Shown here piece after piece: positions 6,973 to 14,720 of a stretch of 38,639 nt of DNA. Source of the stretch: Actinomadura sp. 7K507. Lineage in GTDB: Bacteria; Actinomycetota; Actinomycetes; Streptosporangiales; Streptosporangiaceae. The stretch is taken from assembly GCF_004348425.1 (NCBI RefSeq), contig NZ_SMKK01000074.1, positions 1 to 38,639 on the forward strand, given 5' to 3'. How positions within the stretch are numbered: position 1 is the stretch's first letter; each line of letters starts with the position of its first letter. A program made the translations under genes and the position numbers. The notes beneath the pieces were generated by a model that had not been told where the DNA came from, did not search any database, and worked only from the letters and a program-made list of their open reading frames with translations.

Positions 6973-7614
6973 TACACGCGGGAACTCCGGGGGGCGCAGG
7001 CCGCGCTCGACCACCGCCGCCAGCTCGCCGTCGGTGAGGACGCGGGGCTCGCCGATCGTCCTGGCCCGGACGTAGACGCCGCAGAGCCATTCCAGGAGGC
7101 GGGCGTTCTCGAACGCCTCCTCCAGGTCGCGGCCGATCGTGACGCCGCCGTGGTTGGCCATCAACGCCGCGCGCTTCCCTCCGGCCATGGCGTTCTGGAC
7201 GTTCTCCGCCAGCTCGGGCGTCCCGTAGGTGGCGTACTCGGCGACCTTCACCACGCCGCCCAGCAGCAGGGTGTTGTAGTGGATCGGCGGCAGCTCGGAC
7301 ATGGTCGTCGCCACCACGGCGCCGTAGGTCGAGTGGGTGTGGACGATGGCCGCCGCGGGGGTCGTCTCGTACAGGGCCAGGTGCATCGGGGTCTCGGACG
7401 AGGGCGCCCTGTCCCCCTCGACCAGCCGGGCAGACATATTCACGACCGGGCAGTCGGCGGGCTCCATCCCGTCCAGCATCATCCCGCCCGGCGTGACCGC
7501 GACCAGGTCGCCCGACCGGACGCTGACGTTCCCGGACGCCCCGGTGACCAGGCCGGCCTCCGCGAGGCGGCGGCCGATCGCGCACAGCTCGGCCCGCTCG
7601 TCCTTCAGCAACAT
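6967..7614 (-). CDS. Class II aldolase/adducin family protein
   Basis: A 215-residue zinc aldolase-fold protein like L-fuculose-phosphate or ribulose-phosphate aldolase/epimerase. Visible features are GLVTGASGNVSVR near the N-terminus, the SSETPMHLALYE motif with the catalytic E and H, the zinc ligands in AIVHTHSTYGA, and a third histidine in ALMANHGG. It should cleave or isomerise a phosphorylated or CoA-linked hydroxy compound; the substrate is unknown. ATG at 7614 has GAGAGG at 7 nt. It lies upstream of the enoyl-CoA hydratase on the same strand and is divergent from a PfkB kinase at 7687, which suggests a small sugar-phosphate pathway, though this is inference. Confidence 0.9.
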   Translation of the reverse strand: MLLKDERAELCAIGRRLAEAGLVTGASGNVSVRSGDLVAVTPGGMMLDGMEPADCPVVNMSARLVEGDRAPSSETPMHLALYETTPAAAIVHTHSTYGAVVATTMSELPPIHYNTLLLGGVVKVAEYATYGTPELAENVQNAMAGGKRAALMANHGGVTIGRDLEEAFENARLLEWLCGVYVRARTIGEPRVLTDGELAAVVERGLRPPEFPRVT

Positions 7615-7686
7615 ACGAATACCTCTCACGTTTCGGGGTCTTCACCGCGTACGCTACGACCCTGACGATCTTCAAGGGGTCTGGTC

Positions 7687-8604
7687 ATGACGGTTGTAAC
7701 ACTGGGCGCGCACATCCTCGACGTGCTCGCGCGGCCCGTGGAAGGCATCCCGGACGGGCAGGACACCGTCGTCCTGGACGAGATCAGGGTCACCGCCGCG
7801 GGCGCCGCCGCCGGGACCGCGGTCGCGCTCGCCAGGCTCGGCAACGACGTCGTCTCGGTCGGCGCGATCGGGGACGACGACCTCGGCGACCTGCTGGTGA
7901 CGATCATGACGCGCAACGGCGTGGACGTCCGCGGGCTCGTCCGGCGGACCGCCGACCAGACGAGCGCGTCGATCCTGCCGATCCGGCCGGACGGCGGGCG
8001 TCCCAGCTTCCACGTACCGGGCGCCAACCTGACCCTCACCGCCGGCGCCGTCGGCCCGGGACTGCTGGCCGCGGCGAGCGTCGTCCACCTGGGCGGGCCG
8101 GACGTCACGTTCGGCCTCAACGACCCCGCCTTCTTCGAGATGCTCGCCCACGCCCGCGAGACCGGCACCGTGGTCACGATGGACCTGCTGTCCAACATGC
8201 CCGACCTCCTCGGCGGCGCCGCCGCGTTCCTGCCGCATGTCGACCATTTCCTGCCCAACGAGGAGCAGGCCGCCGCGATGACCGGGGAGAGCGACCCGGA
8301 GAAGGCCGCCGAAGCCCTGCTCGGCGAAGGGCCGGGCACGGTGATCGTCACGCTCGGGAGCGAGGGCAGCCTCGTCGCGACGGCCGAGGGCGTGCACCGG
8401 CTGCCGGTCGTGCCCGTCGAGGTCGTCGACACCACGGGCTGCGGCGACGCCTACTGCGCCGGGTTCATCACCGGGCTCGTCCAGGACCGGGACGTCCTGG
8501 AGTCGGCGCGCTGGGGCACAGCGGCAGCGGCGACCGTCGCGCAGGGGCTCGGCTCCGACGCCTGCCTCACCGACCTGGACACCGTCCTCGCCCTGCTGAA
8601 CTAA
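7687..8604 (+). CDS. PfkB-family carbohydrate/nucleoside kinase
   Basis: A 305-residue ribokinase-fold enzyme that phosphorylates a sugar or nucleoside with ATP. The first PfkB signature region (AGAAAGTAVALARLGNDVVSVGAIGDDDLGD) is near residues 38-70. The second signature, DTTGCGDAYCAGF near residue 250, carries the catalytic base D in GCGD in place of the usual GAGD. The nucleotide-binding VIVTLGSEGSLV is also present. AAGGGG lies 8 nt before the ATG. It is divergent from the class II aldolase across a 72-bp region, so kinase and aldolase could act on the same sugar. Substrate specificity cannot be read from sequence. Confidence 0.9.
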   Translation: MTVVTLGAHILDVLARPVEGIPDGQDTVVLDEIRVTAAGAAAGTAVALARLGNDVVSVGAIGDDDLGDLLVTIMTRNGVDVRGLVRRTADQTSASILPIRPDGGRPSFHVPGANLTLTAGAVGPGLLAAASVVHLGGPDVTFGLNDPAFFEMLAHARETGTVVTMDLLSNMPDLLGGAAAFLPHVDHFLPNEEQAAAMTGESDPEKAAEALLGEGPGTVIVTLGSEGSLVATAEGVHRLPVVPVEVVDTTGCGDAYCAGFITGLVQDRDVLESARWGTAAAATVAQGLGSDACLTDLDTVLALLN

Positions 8605-8607
8605 ACA

Positions 8608-8676
8608 GGGCCGAACGAATCCGGGCCGAACTAGATCCGGGCTGAACTGGATCCGGGCCGAACTAGATCAGGGCTG
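8608..8676. repeat. 16-bp tandem repeat between convergent genes
   Basis: Four consecutive units, gggccgaacgaatcc (15 bp), gggccgaactagatcc, gggctgaactggatcc and gggccgaactagatca, plus a partial fifth unit gggctg. They fill the space between the PfkB kinase stop (8604) and the end of the ACT-domain gene (8690). The sequence at the kinase stop (ctgaactaaacagg) resembles a degenerate extra unit. Confidence 0.85.
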
Positions 8677-8689
8677 TGCCGAGCCGGGG

Positions 8690-9337
8690 TCAGACGGCGG
8701 AACGTCCAGCGCGGTCACCGGTCAGGACGGCGTCAGCCGCGCCCGTGAGCTGCTCCAGGCGGGACACCTCGGTCCGGTGGAACGGCGGCGCCCCCGTCCG
8801 GGCGACGACCAGCGCGCCGCCGCCCCTGGAGAACGGGCAGACCGCGTAGTGCGTGCCGTCCGCCGCCGTGAAGGCACGCGGCCGCAGCGGCATGAGGCCC
8901 GGCAGGTCGGCCCCGACCTGCCCGCCGACGCTGGCGTACACGAGCACCGCATCGCCGGAGTCCTCGCCCTTCGGCTCGGCCAGCACCGCCCAGTCGGCGC
9001 TCAGGATGGCCGGGACCGCGTCCGCCAGGATCTCGGCGCCGCGTTCCGGATGCGCCGCGACCTGCCCGATCAAGGCGGCCTCCGGGGAGCCCTGCGGCTC
9101 GGCCGTCGGCCACACCCCGACGACGTCCACGCCGGGGACGGCTTCGAGTCCGTCGATCAGCCGCTCCAGGCCCGCCGCGGCGGGCCACGCGACCGTGAAG
9201 TCGTCCATCGCCCGCCCGTTGTCGCGCTCCAGCACCGCCATCTGGACGACGTCGGCCCCCGCCGCGCCCAGGGTGCGGGCCACCTGACCCAGCGACCCGG
9301 GCCGGTCGGGCAGCCGGATACGTATCCGCAGCAACAT
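8690..9337 (-). CDS. ACT-domain protein
   Basis: A 215-residue protein with an N-terminal ACT domain (about 1-75; LLRIRIRLPDRPGSLGQVARTLGAAGADVVQMAVLE), the ligand-binding fold of amino-acid-sensing regulators. The remainder is alpha/beta (EAALIGQVAAHPERGAEILADAVPAILSADWAVL, YAVCPFSRGGGALVVARTGAPPFHRTEVSRLEQL) and resembles a GAF-like sensor module. Such ACT proteins are common single genes in actinobacteria and have no DNA-binding domain of their own. ATG at 9337 has GGAGG 5 nt upstream. It is divergent from the six-gene GTPase operon, with a 189-bp region between the starts. Confidence 0.8.
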   Translation of the reverse strand: MLLRIRIRLPDRPGSLGQVARTLGAAGADVVQMAVLERDNGRAMDDFTVAWPAAAGLERLIDGLEAVPGVDVVGVWPTAEPQGSPEAALIGQVAAHPERGAEILADAVPAILSADWAVLAEPKGEDSGDAVLVYASVGGQVGADLPGLMPLRPRAFTAADGTHYAVCPFSRGGGALVVARTGAPPFHRTEVSRLEQLTGAADAVLTGDRAGRSAV

Positions 9338-9526
9338 CGCCACCTCCGCTCTCCGCTGCCATCACCTTCGGTGAAGCCTGTTTCCACCGCGTTACCCAGA
9401 GGTGTCGCCACGACAAAACCGCGCCGTTGGCGGTGCTGGAATGGCGGGTACCGGTCAAACTAGAGTCCAATGAAGGTCATCAGCAGGCCTATCGCCGCAC
9501 GCCACCCAGGATTAAGGTAACTCCAC

Positions 9527-10360
9527 GTGTCGAGGGACGGGGACCCCCCAGTCAACGAGGATTCCGGAACCGAGCCGGAGCGGGCGCCCGGAAGGGACGC
9601 CGGGGACGAAGCGGCGCCGACCGACGTGCGCGGCGCCGTCCCACCCGATCCGGAGGGCCCGGAGGGTGAGGCGTTCCGCGCCGACGTCAGGGACGCCCTG
9701 GCGGGGCTCGCCGCGCGGCTCGACCGCGAGCACGAGCGCGCCGCGCACCGCGAGGCCGTGATCGACCGGCTGCACGAGGAGAACCAGCGGCTGCGGCGCG
9801 GCGAACTCCAGGCGATGCTGGAGCCGGTCCGCGCCGCGCTGTACCGGCTGCACGACCAGGCGCGCCGCGAGTCGGGCCGGCTCGCCGCCCCGGACCTGGC
9901 CGACCCGCCGGATCCGGCGCAGACGGCGCTGCTGCTGGAGGCGCTCGCCGACGACGTCGCGGACGCCCTGGCGCGGCTCGGCGTGGAGAGGTTCACGGTC
10001 GAGCCGGGCACCCCCTACGACGCGTCGCGGCACCGGCCCGTCGCGGTCACGCCCGTCGACGACCCGATGCGGGACGGCACCGTGGCGACCGTCCAGTCCG
10101 ACGGGTTCGAGCAGAGCGGGAAGGTGCTGCGCAAGGCGGCCGTCAGCGTCGGCAAACACGGGGTCGGCAAACACGGGGTCGGCCAGCACGGGGTCGGCCA
10201 GCACGGCGTCGGCCAGCACGGCGACGCGAAAGAAAAGGTGGACGACGACCCCGAAACCGGGTCGAACGGGGCTGGTCCAGCGGTCGGGACCGGCTCGAAT
10301 CGCCTGCGCGGGACGGGGCGCGGCGAGACGATGAACAGCGGACTCGGTACCGATAGGTGA
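9527..10360 (+). CDS. GrpE-like nucleotide exchange factor, first gene of the GTPase/Hsp70 operon
   Basis: A 277-residue GrpE paralogue. A disordered acidic N-terminus (1-50) is followed by a long coiled coil (about 52-95; REHERAAHREAVIDRLHEENQRLRRGELQ) and then a C-terminal beta wing. The wing is recognisable from DPMRDGTVATVQSDGFEQSGKVLRKAAVSVG, matching the GTV...GY...gkvLRpA.V.V pattern of GrpE. After the wing come five VG[KQ]HG pentapeptides (residues 208-232) and a low-complexity tail not found in housekeeping GrpE. The GTG start has AAGG about 9 nt upstream. The stop lies 5 nt before the Hsp70 start. No HspR (HAIR) or CIRCE repeat was seen upstream, so this is probably not the heat-shock copy. 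Confidence 0.85.
   Translation: MSRDGDPPVNEDSGTEPERAPGRDAGDEAAPTDVRGAVPPDPEGPEGEAFRADVRDALAGLAARLDREHERAAHREAVIDRLHEENQRLRRGELQAMLEPVRAALYRLHDQARRESGRLAAPDLADPPDPAQTALLLEALADDVADALARLGVERFTVEPGTPYDASRHRPVAVTPVDDPMRDGTVATVQSDGFEQSGKVLRKAAVSVGKHGVGKHGVGQHGVGQHGVGQHGDAKEKVDDDPETGSNGAGPAVGTGSNRLRGTGRGETMNSGLGTDR
10148..10222 (+). repeat. Five in-frame 15-bp tandem repeats in the grpE-like gene
   Basis: The units gtcggcaaacacggg (two) and gtcggccagcacgg[g/c] (three) encode VGKHG twice and VGQHG three times. They are in frame, so copy-number changes would lengthen or shorten the tail without breaking the protein. Confidence 0.95.
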
Positions 10361-10365
10361 GGGAC

Positions 10366-11949
10366 ATGGCTGTCTACGGGATCGACCTCGGAACCACGTA
10401 CTCCTGCATTGCCTCCATCGACGATGTCGGGCGGCCGGCGGTCCTGCGCAACCTGGAGGGCACCGACACCACCCCGTCCGTCGTCTACTTCGAGAGCGGC
10501 GAGAACGTCGTCGTCGGCGCCACCGCGAAGGACACCGCGGTCCTGGAGCCCGACAACGTCGTCAGCCTCGTCAAACGCGACATGGGCCGGGACGTGACGC
10601 GCCCCATCCACGGGATCGACTTCACCCCCGAGGAGCTGTCGGCGTTCATCCTGCTCAAGCTCGCGACGGACGCGCGCACCACGACGGGCGAGGAGACCCG
10701 CGACGTGGTCATCACCGTCCCCGCCTACTTCGGCGCCGCCGAGCGCGACGCGACCCGCAAGGCGGGGCGGATCGCCGGGCTGAACGTCATCGACATCGTG
10801 TCGGAGCCCATCGCCGCCGCGATCACCTACGGCGTCCTGAACCCCGAACAGGACAGGACGATCCTGGTGTACGACCTGGGCGGCGGGACGTTCGACACCA
10901 CGGTCATCACGCTGCGCGACGGGCACATCGAGGTGGTGTGCACCGACGGCGACCACGAGCTGGGCGGCGCCGACTGGGACGCGCGGCTCGTCGAGCACCT
11001 GGCCGAGCGGTTCCGCGCCGAGCACCCCGACGCCGGCGACCCGCTCGACGACAAGCAGACCGAGCAGCAGCTCCGCCGGGACGCCGAGGACGCCAAGAAG
11101 GCCCTCACCACCCGCACCTCGCACACCGTCCGCGTCATGCACGGCGGGCGGGTCGCGTCGGTCGAGGTGACGCGGGAGAAGCTGGAGGAGCTGACCAAGG
11201 ACCTCCTCGACCGGACCGTCGAGATCACCGGCCGGACCCTGGCGACCGCCGCCGACAAGAACGTCGACGACTACGACGACCTCGTCCTGGTCGGCGGATC
11301 CACGAAGATGCCGGTCGTCGCGGCGCGGCTGGAGACCGAGCTGGGCATGTCCCCCCGCTTGCAGGACCCCGACCTCGCGGTCGCCAAGGGCGCGTCGCTG
11401 TACGCGTTCGAGGAGACCTACCGGCGGCTCGTCCGCGAGGGCGCCGCCGAGCGCGCCGAGGAGATGGCGAGCCGCGCGGGCCTGTCCGCCGAGCAGCAGA
11501 AGCAGATCGCCGGGCGGCAGATCAAGACGGTCGCGTCGCACGCGTTCGGGATCGTCGTGGTCGACCGGGAGACCGGCGCCGAGAACGTCGCGCACCTCGT
11601 GCACGCCAACGACGAGCTGCCCGCCGCGAAGACCGAGGACTTCTTCACCGTCTACGACGACCAGGCGTCCGCCGACATCCGGGTGATGGAGCAGGCCGGG
11701 GCCGTGGAGTCACCCGACCTGATCGACAACACCGAGATCGCGACCGGGGAGATCCGCATCCCGCCGGGCAAGAAGGCGGGCTGGCCGATCGGGGTCACGT
11801 TCGCGCTCGACTCGTCCGGCCTGCTGAACGTCACGGCCGTGGAGAAGGAGACCGGCGAGCGGCTGGAACTGAAGATCGACGTCGGCGGGATGTCCGAGGA
11901 GGAGGTCGAGCGTTCCCGGAAGGCCCTCTCCCGGGTCCAGGTCAGCTAG
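10366..11949 (+). CDS. Hsp70/DnaK-family ATPase lacking the C-terminal lid
   Basis: A 527-residue Hsp70. The nucleotide-binding domain (about 1-375) shows all signatures: GIDLGTTYSCIASI, ILVYDLGGGTFDTTVI, the adenine-binding VLVGGSTKMPVV, and DLAVAKGASLYA. A substrate-binding beta domain follows (AFGIVVVDRETG to SGLLNVTAVEKETGERLELKI), but the protein stops just after it (GMSEEEVERSRKALSRVQVS). The ~80-100 residue helical lid of DnaK is absent. ATG at 10366 is chosen; a GTG at 10357 overlaps the grpE stop. Its dedicated GrpE is upstream, and no J-domain gene is in the operon. It probably remodels or gates a partner of the operon rather than refolding bulk proteins (inference). Confidence 0.92.
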   Translation: MAVYGIDLGTTYSCIASIDDVGRPAVLRNLEGTDTTPSVVYFESGENVVVGATAKDTAVLEPDNVVSLVKRDMGRDVTRPIHGIDFTPEELSAFILLKLATDARTTTGEETRDVVITVPAYFGAAERDATRKAGRIAGLNVIDIVSEPIAAAITYGVLNPEQDRTILVYDLGGGTFDTTVITLRDGHIEVVCTDGDHELGGADWDARLVEHLAERFRAEHPDAGDPLDDKQTEQQLRRDAEDAKKALTTRTSHTVRVMHGGRVASVEVTREKLEELTKDLLDRTVEITGRTLATAADKNVDDYDDLVLVGGSTKMPVVAARLETELGMSPRLQDPDLAVAKGASLYAFEETYRRLVREGAAERAEEMASRAGLSAEQQKQIAGRQIKTVASHAFGIVVVDRETGAENVAHLVHANDELPAAKTEDFFTVYDDQASADIRVMEQAGAVESPDLIDNTEIATGEIRIPPGKKAGWPIGVTFALDSSGLLNVTAVEKETGERLELKIDVGGMSEEEVERSRKALSRVQVS

Positions 11950-11975
11950 CGGCCCGCCGGCCTCTGGAGGCGCCC

Positions 11976-14720
11976 GTGGCGTTCGACGACGACTACCGGC
12001 GGGAGGTGCTGGAGCCCGCGCGGGACGCGGGCGACCAGCCTCCCGAGGATCTGCGCGTCCGGTACGCGCTGGGCGACCTCCCGTCCTCCACACCGCCGTT
12101 CAACGGACGAGCCACCCTCGACGGTCTCACCGGGCCGCAGGTCGCGGCGCGGGTCAAGGAGGTCAGGCAGTGCTGGCGGCGGGCCCGCGGGCAGCTGAAG
12201 TACCGCAAGCTGATCGACCGGCTGGAGGCCGAGCACCGCGAGCTGGCGCCGCTGTTCAGCGCCGCCGAGCGCGGTGACCTGCGCCCGCTGGACGCGCGGC
12301 TGCGCGGCGGGCGCGAACGCGGCGAGCGCCGCCGCGGCCAGGCCCGCGCCCGGCTCGCCGACGCGGCGGGGACGCTGAAGATGGCGACGCCCGCCGAGGT
12401 CGAGGCCATCGCGCGCACAGGCGGCGTGGCCCGCGCCGAGCTGGAGAGGCTCGCCGCCGGCGACCGCATCGAGATCCGCGAGCCCGACCCGCTGCCGACG
12501 GCCGCGCCCTACCCGGCGTACCGGAAGGTCCAGGAGTCGCTGGACGTCCTAGGCAGGCGGCACCTGCCCGACTTCCTGTTCGGGGCCCGGCTGACCGGGC
12601 CGATCCGGCTGCTGGACGGGTTCGCCGCGCCCGGCGGGAACCTGCGGCTCGACGCGGACGCGGTGGCGGCGGCCGGCGCGGAATGGGCCCGCCGCAGCCG
12701 CGACACCAGCACCACGCATGCCGACACGATCCTGGCCGCGCTCCGGTCGGGGGCCGGGCTTCCCGAACTGGTCCTCTACGACGTGACCGAGAGGCTCCGC
12801 GAGCGGCTGCGGCAGCGGGCGTCCGAGCGGGCGCTGCTGCGGTACGCCGCGGAGGACCTCGGCATCGACCAGGGCGACGCGCGCCGCATGGTGTTCGCCG
12901 TCGTCCGCGAGACCGGGCCCGGCGGCGGCCTCGCGGGACGTCTCCGCGCGCTCCTGGACGCGGGCGAGGTGTTCGCGGCGTCGGAGCTGGCGGACTCCGC
13001 CGGAGTTCCCCGCACATCCGGCGGCCCCGAGGCGCCGGAGGAGGAGGTCCTCGCGGCCGAGGCCCGCCATCGCCTCGACACCGCGCTGCGCCTCCGCGAG
13101 ACGGCCACCGCCGAACCCGACCCGGACCGCGCGTACCGGCTCCTCGCCGACGCCCTGCAGCTCGTCCGCGACCTTCCCGGCGCCGCCGCCCACCAGCGCC
13201 GCCTTCCCCCTCATCCCGCCGGGCCGGTGATCGCGGACGTGGACGGCCGCGCGGCCGGAGCCGCCTCCGCCGCCCGCCGCGACCCCGCGGACCGGCTCGT
13301 CCGCGGCGGTGAACACGACCGCACCGGTGACGGACGCGGTGCGGCGGCGGTGCGGCTCTCCTGGGAGCCGTCGCCCTCCCCTGCGGGAGAGGTGTCCTAC
13401 CAGGTCGTGCGGCAGCGGGGGCGGCCACCGCGCGATATGCGGGACGGGACGCCGATCGCCGGGGAGGCCGATGAGCGGCCGCCCGTGAACGTGCCGCTGT
13501 ACTACGGCGTGGTCGCGGTGCGCGGTGAGGCGGCCTCCGCGCCGGCCGTGGCGGGGCCGCTGCTCGTGCGGCCCGACCCCGGCGAGGTCGAGCTGCTGGC
13601 CGGGGACGGGCAGGTGACGGGACGGTGGCGGTGCCCGGCGGAGGCGGCCCGGGTCGTCGTCGTCCGCGACGGGCGGACGGTCCCGGCGGGGCGCGACGGG
13701 TTCCGCGAGCGGGTCCCCAACGGCCGGACGCACCACTACCGGATCTGCGCCGTCTACCTCGACTCCTCCGGCCGGGAGGTCGTGACGGACGGCGTGCGGG
13801 CCTCGGTCACGCCGAGCGCGCCGCCGGAACCGGTGTACGAGCTGTCCGCCGAGACCGACGCGTCCGAGCCGGACCTGGTCCGGGCGCGGTTCGACCCGCC
13901 CGGCAACGGGACGGTCGAGCTGGTGCTGTCGGACGGGCCGCCGCCGTGGCCGCGCAGCGCGCTCGTCCCGCTGGAGGAGGTGCGGGGCGAGACGCGCCGG
14001 CTGGCGTGCGCGCCGGTCCCCGGCGGGCTGGAGGTGCGGCCGGGTGCCAGCGGGTGGCTGCTCGCGGTGACCGTCGCCGAGGGCACCGCGGCGATCGGCG
14101 CGTACCACCGGCACGTGAACCTGCCGCCCCCGCGCCGCCTGGTGGCCGAGCGGCGCGGCGACCACGTGCACATCGGGTTCGACTGGCCGCCGGACGTCGC
14201 GGAGGTCGACCTCGCGTACCGGATCGGCGCCGAGCCGTGGCCGTCCGGCGCGGGGGCGGGCGAGGTCGTGACCCGCGCCGCCTACGACACCCAGGGCGGG
14301 ATCAGGCTGCCGGTCCCCGAGGACGAGCCCGTGGAGCTGTCGGTCGCGGCGGCCGGGACCGTGGGCGGCTCCCGGCTGACCGGGCCGCCGGTGACCGCCG
14401 AGGTCGCGGCCCGCACGATCGTCCGCTACGACGTGCTGCGGTCGGGGCCGCCGTGGCGGCGGACGCTGACCCTGCGGTTCACCTCGTCCCGCCCGCTGCG
14501 GCTGGCGCGGCTGTCGCTGGTGCTGCGCGCCGGGCGGGTCATGCCCCACCGTCCCGGCGACGGGGAGACGCTCGGCGCCTGGGAGCAGGTGCCCGTGCCG
14601 GGCGAGCTCTCTCTGGCCGTGCCGGACGCCTCCGGGCCGTACTGGCTGCGCTGCTTCGCCGACGACGACTCCGTCGAGCTGAGCGACCCCCCTGTCCGCC
14701 GGCTTCAGGTCCAGCGATGA
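11976..14720 (+). CDS. Large protein with helical N-terminal part and about five fibronectin-III-like domains
   Basis: A 914-residue protein. The N-terminal ~110 residues and the middle (to about 400) are largely helical and highly charged (VRQCWRRARGQLKYRKLIDRLEAEH; RKVQESLDVLGRRHLPDFLFG). A low-complexity linker follows. The last ~450 residues divide into about five beta-sandwich modules of Fn3 type (for example AVRLSWEPSPSPAGEVSYQVVRQRG; VTGRWRCPAEAARVVVVRDG then THHYRICAVYLDSSG; HVHIGFDWPPDVAEVDLAYRIG). No signal peptide is seen, so the Fn3 modules are probably cytoplasmic binding scaffolds. The GTG start has GGAGG 5 nt upstream. The stop overlaps the GTPase start as ATGA. I infer that it is the scaffold or recognition component. 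Confidence 0.8.
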   Translation: MAFDDDYRREVLEPARDAGDQPPEDLRVRYALGDLPSSTPPFNGRATLDGLTGPQVAARVKEVRQCWRRARGQLKYRKLIDRLEAEHRELAPLFSAAERGDLRPLDARLRGGRERGERRRGQARARLADAAGTLKMATPAEVEAIARTGGVARAELERLAAGDRIEIREPDPLPTAAPYPAYRKVQESLDVLGRRHLPDFLFGARLTGPIRLLDGFAAPGGNLRLDADAVAAAGAEWARRSRDTSTTHADTILAALRSGAGLPELVLYDVTERLRERLRQRASERALLRYAAEDLGIDQGDARRMVFAVVRETGPGGGLAGRLRALLDAGEVFAASELADSAGVPRTSGGPEAPEEEVLAAEARHRLDTALRLRETATAEPDPDRAYRLLADALQLVRDLPGAAAHQRRLPPHPAGPVIADVDGRAAGAASAARRDPADRLVRGGEHDRTGDGRGAAAVRLSWEPSPSPAGEVSYQVVRQRGRPPRDMRDGTPIAGEADERPPVNVPLYYGVVAVRGEAASAPAVAGPLLVRPDPGEVELLAGDGQVTGRWRCPAEAARVVVVRDGRTVPAGRDGFRERVPNGRTHHYRICAVYLDSSGREVVTDGVRASVTPSAPPEPVYELSAETDASEPDLVRARFDPPGNGTVELVLSDGPPPWPRSALVPLEEVRGETRRLACAPVPGGLEVRPGASGWLLAVTVAEGTAAIGAYHRHVNLPPPRRLVAERRGDHVHIGFDWPPDVAEVDLAYRIGAEPWPSGAGAGEVVTRAAYDTQGGIRLPVPEDEPVELSVAAAGTVGGSRLTGPPVTAEVAARTIVRYDVLRSGPPWRRTLTLRFTSSRPLRLARLSLVLRAGRVMPHRPGDGETLGAWEQVPVPGELSLAVPDASGPYWLRCFADDDSVELSDPPVRRLQVQR

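Noticed and set aside
8608..8676. CRISPR or transposon-end interpretation of the 16-bp units
   Set aside because: The units are contiguous with no unique spacers and no transposase gene or target duplication is nearby.
9340..9526. Heat-shock operator (HAIR or CIRCE) upstream of the grpE-like gene
   Set aside because: I looked for CTTGAGT-N7-ACTCAAG and for the 9-bp CIRCE arms and found neither. Only a weak TAGAGT -10-like box (9461-9466) without a clear -35 is present.
10148..10222. CRISPR-like direct repeats
   Set aside because: The 15-bp units are adjacent, in frame and without spacers; they encode a pentapeptide repeat.
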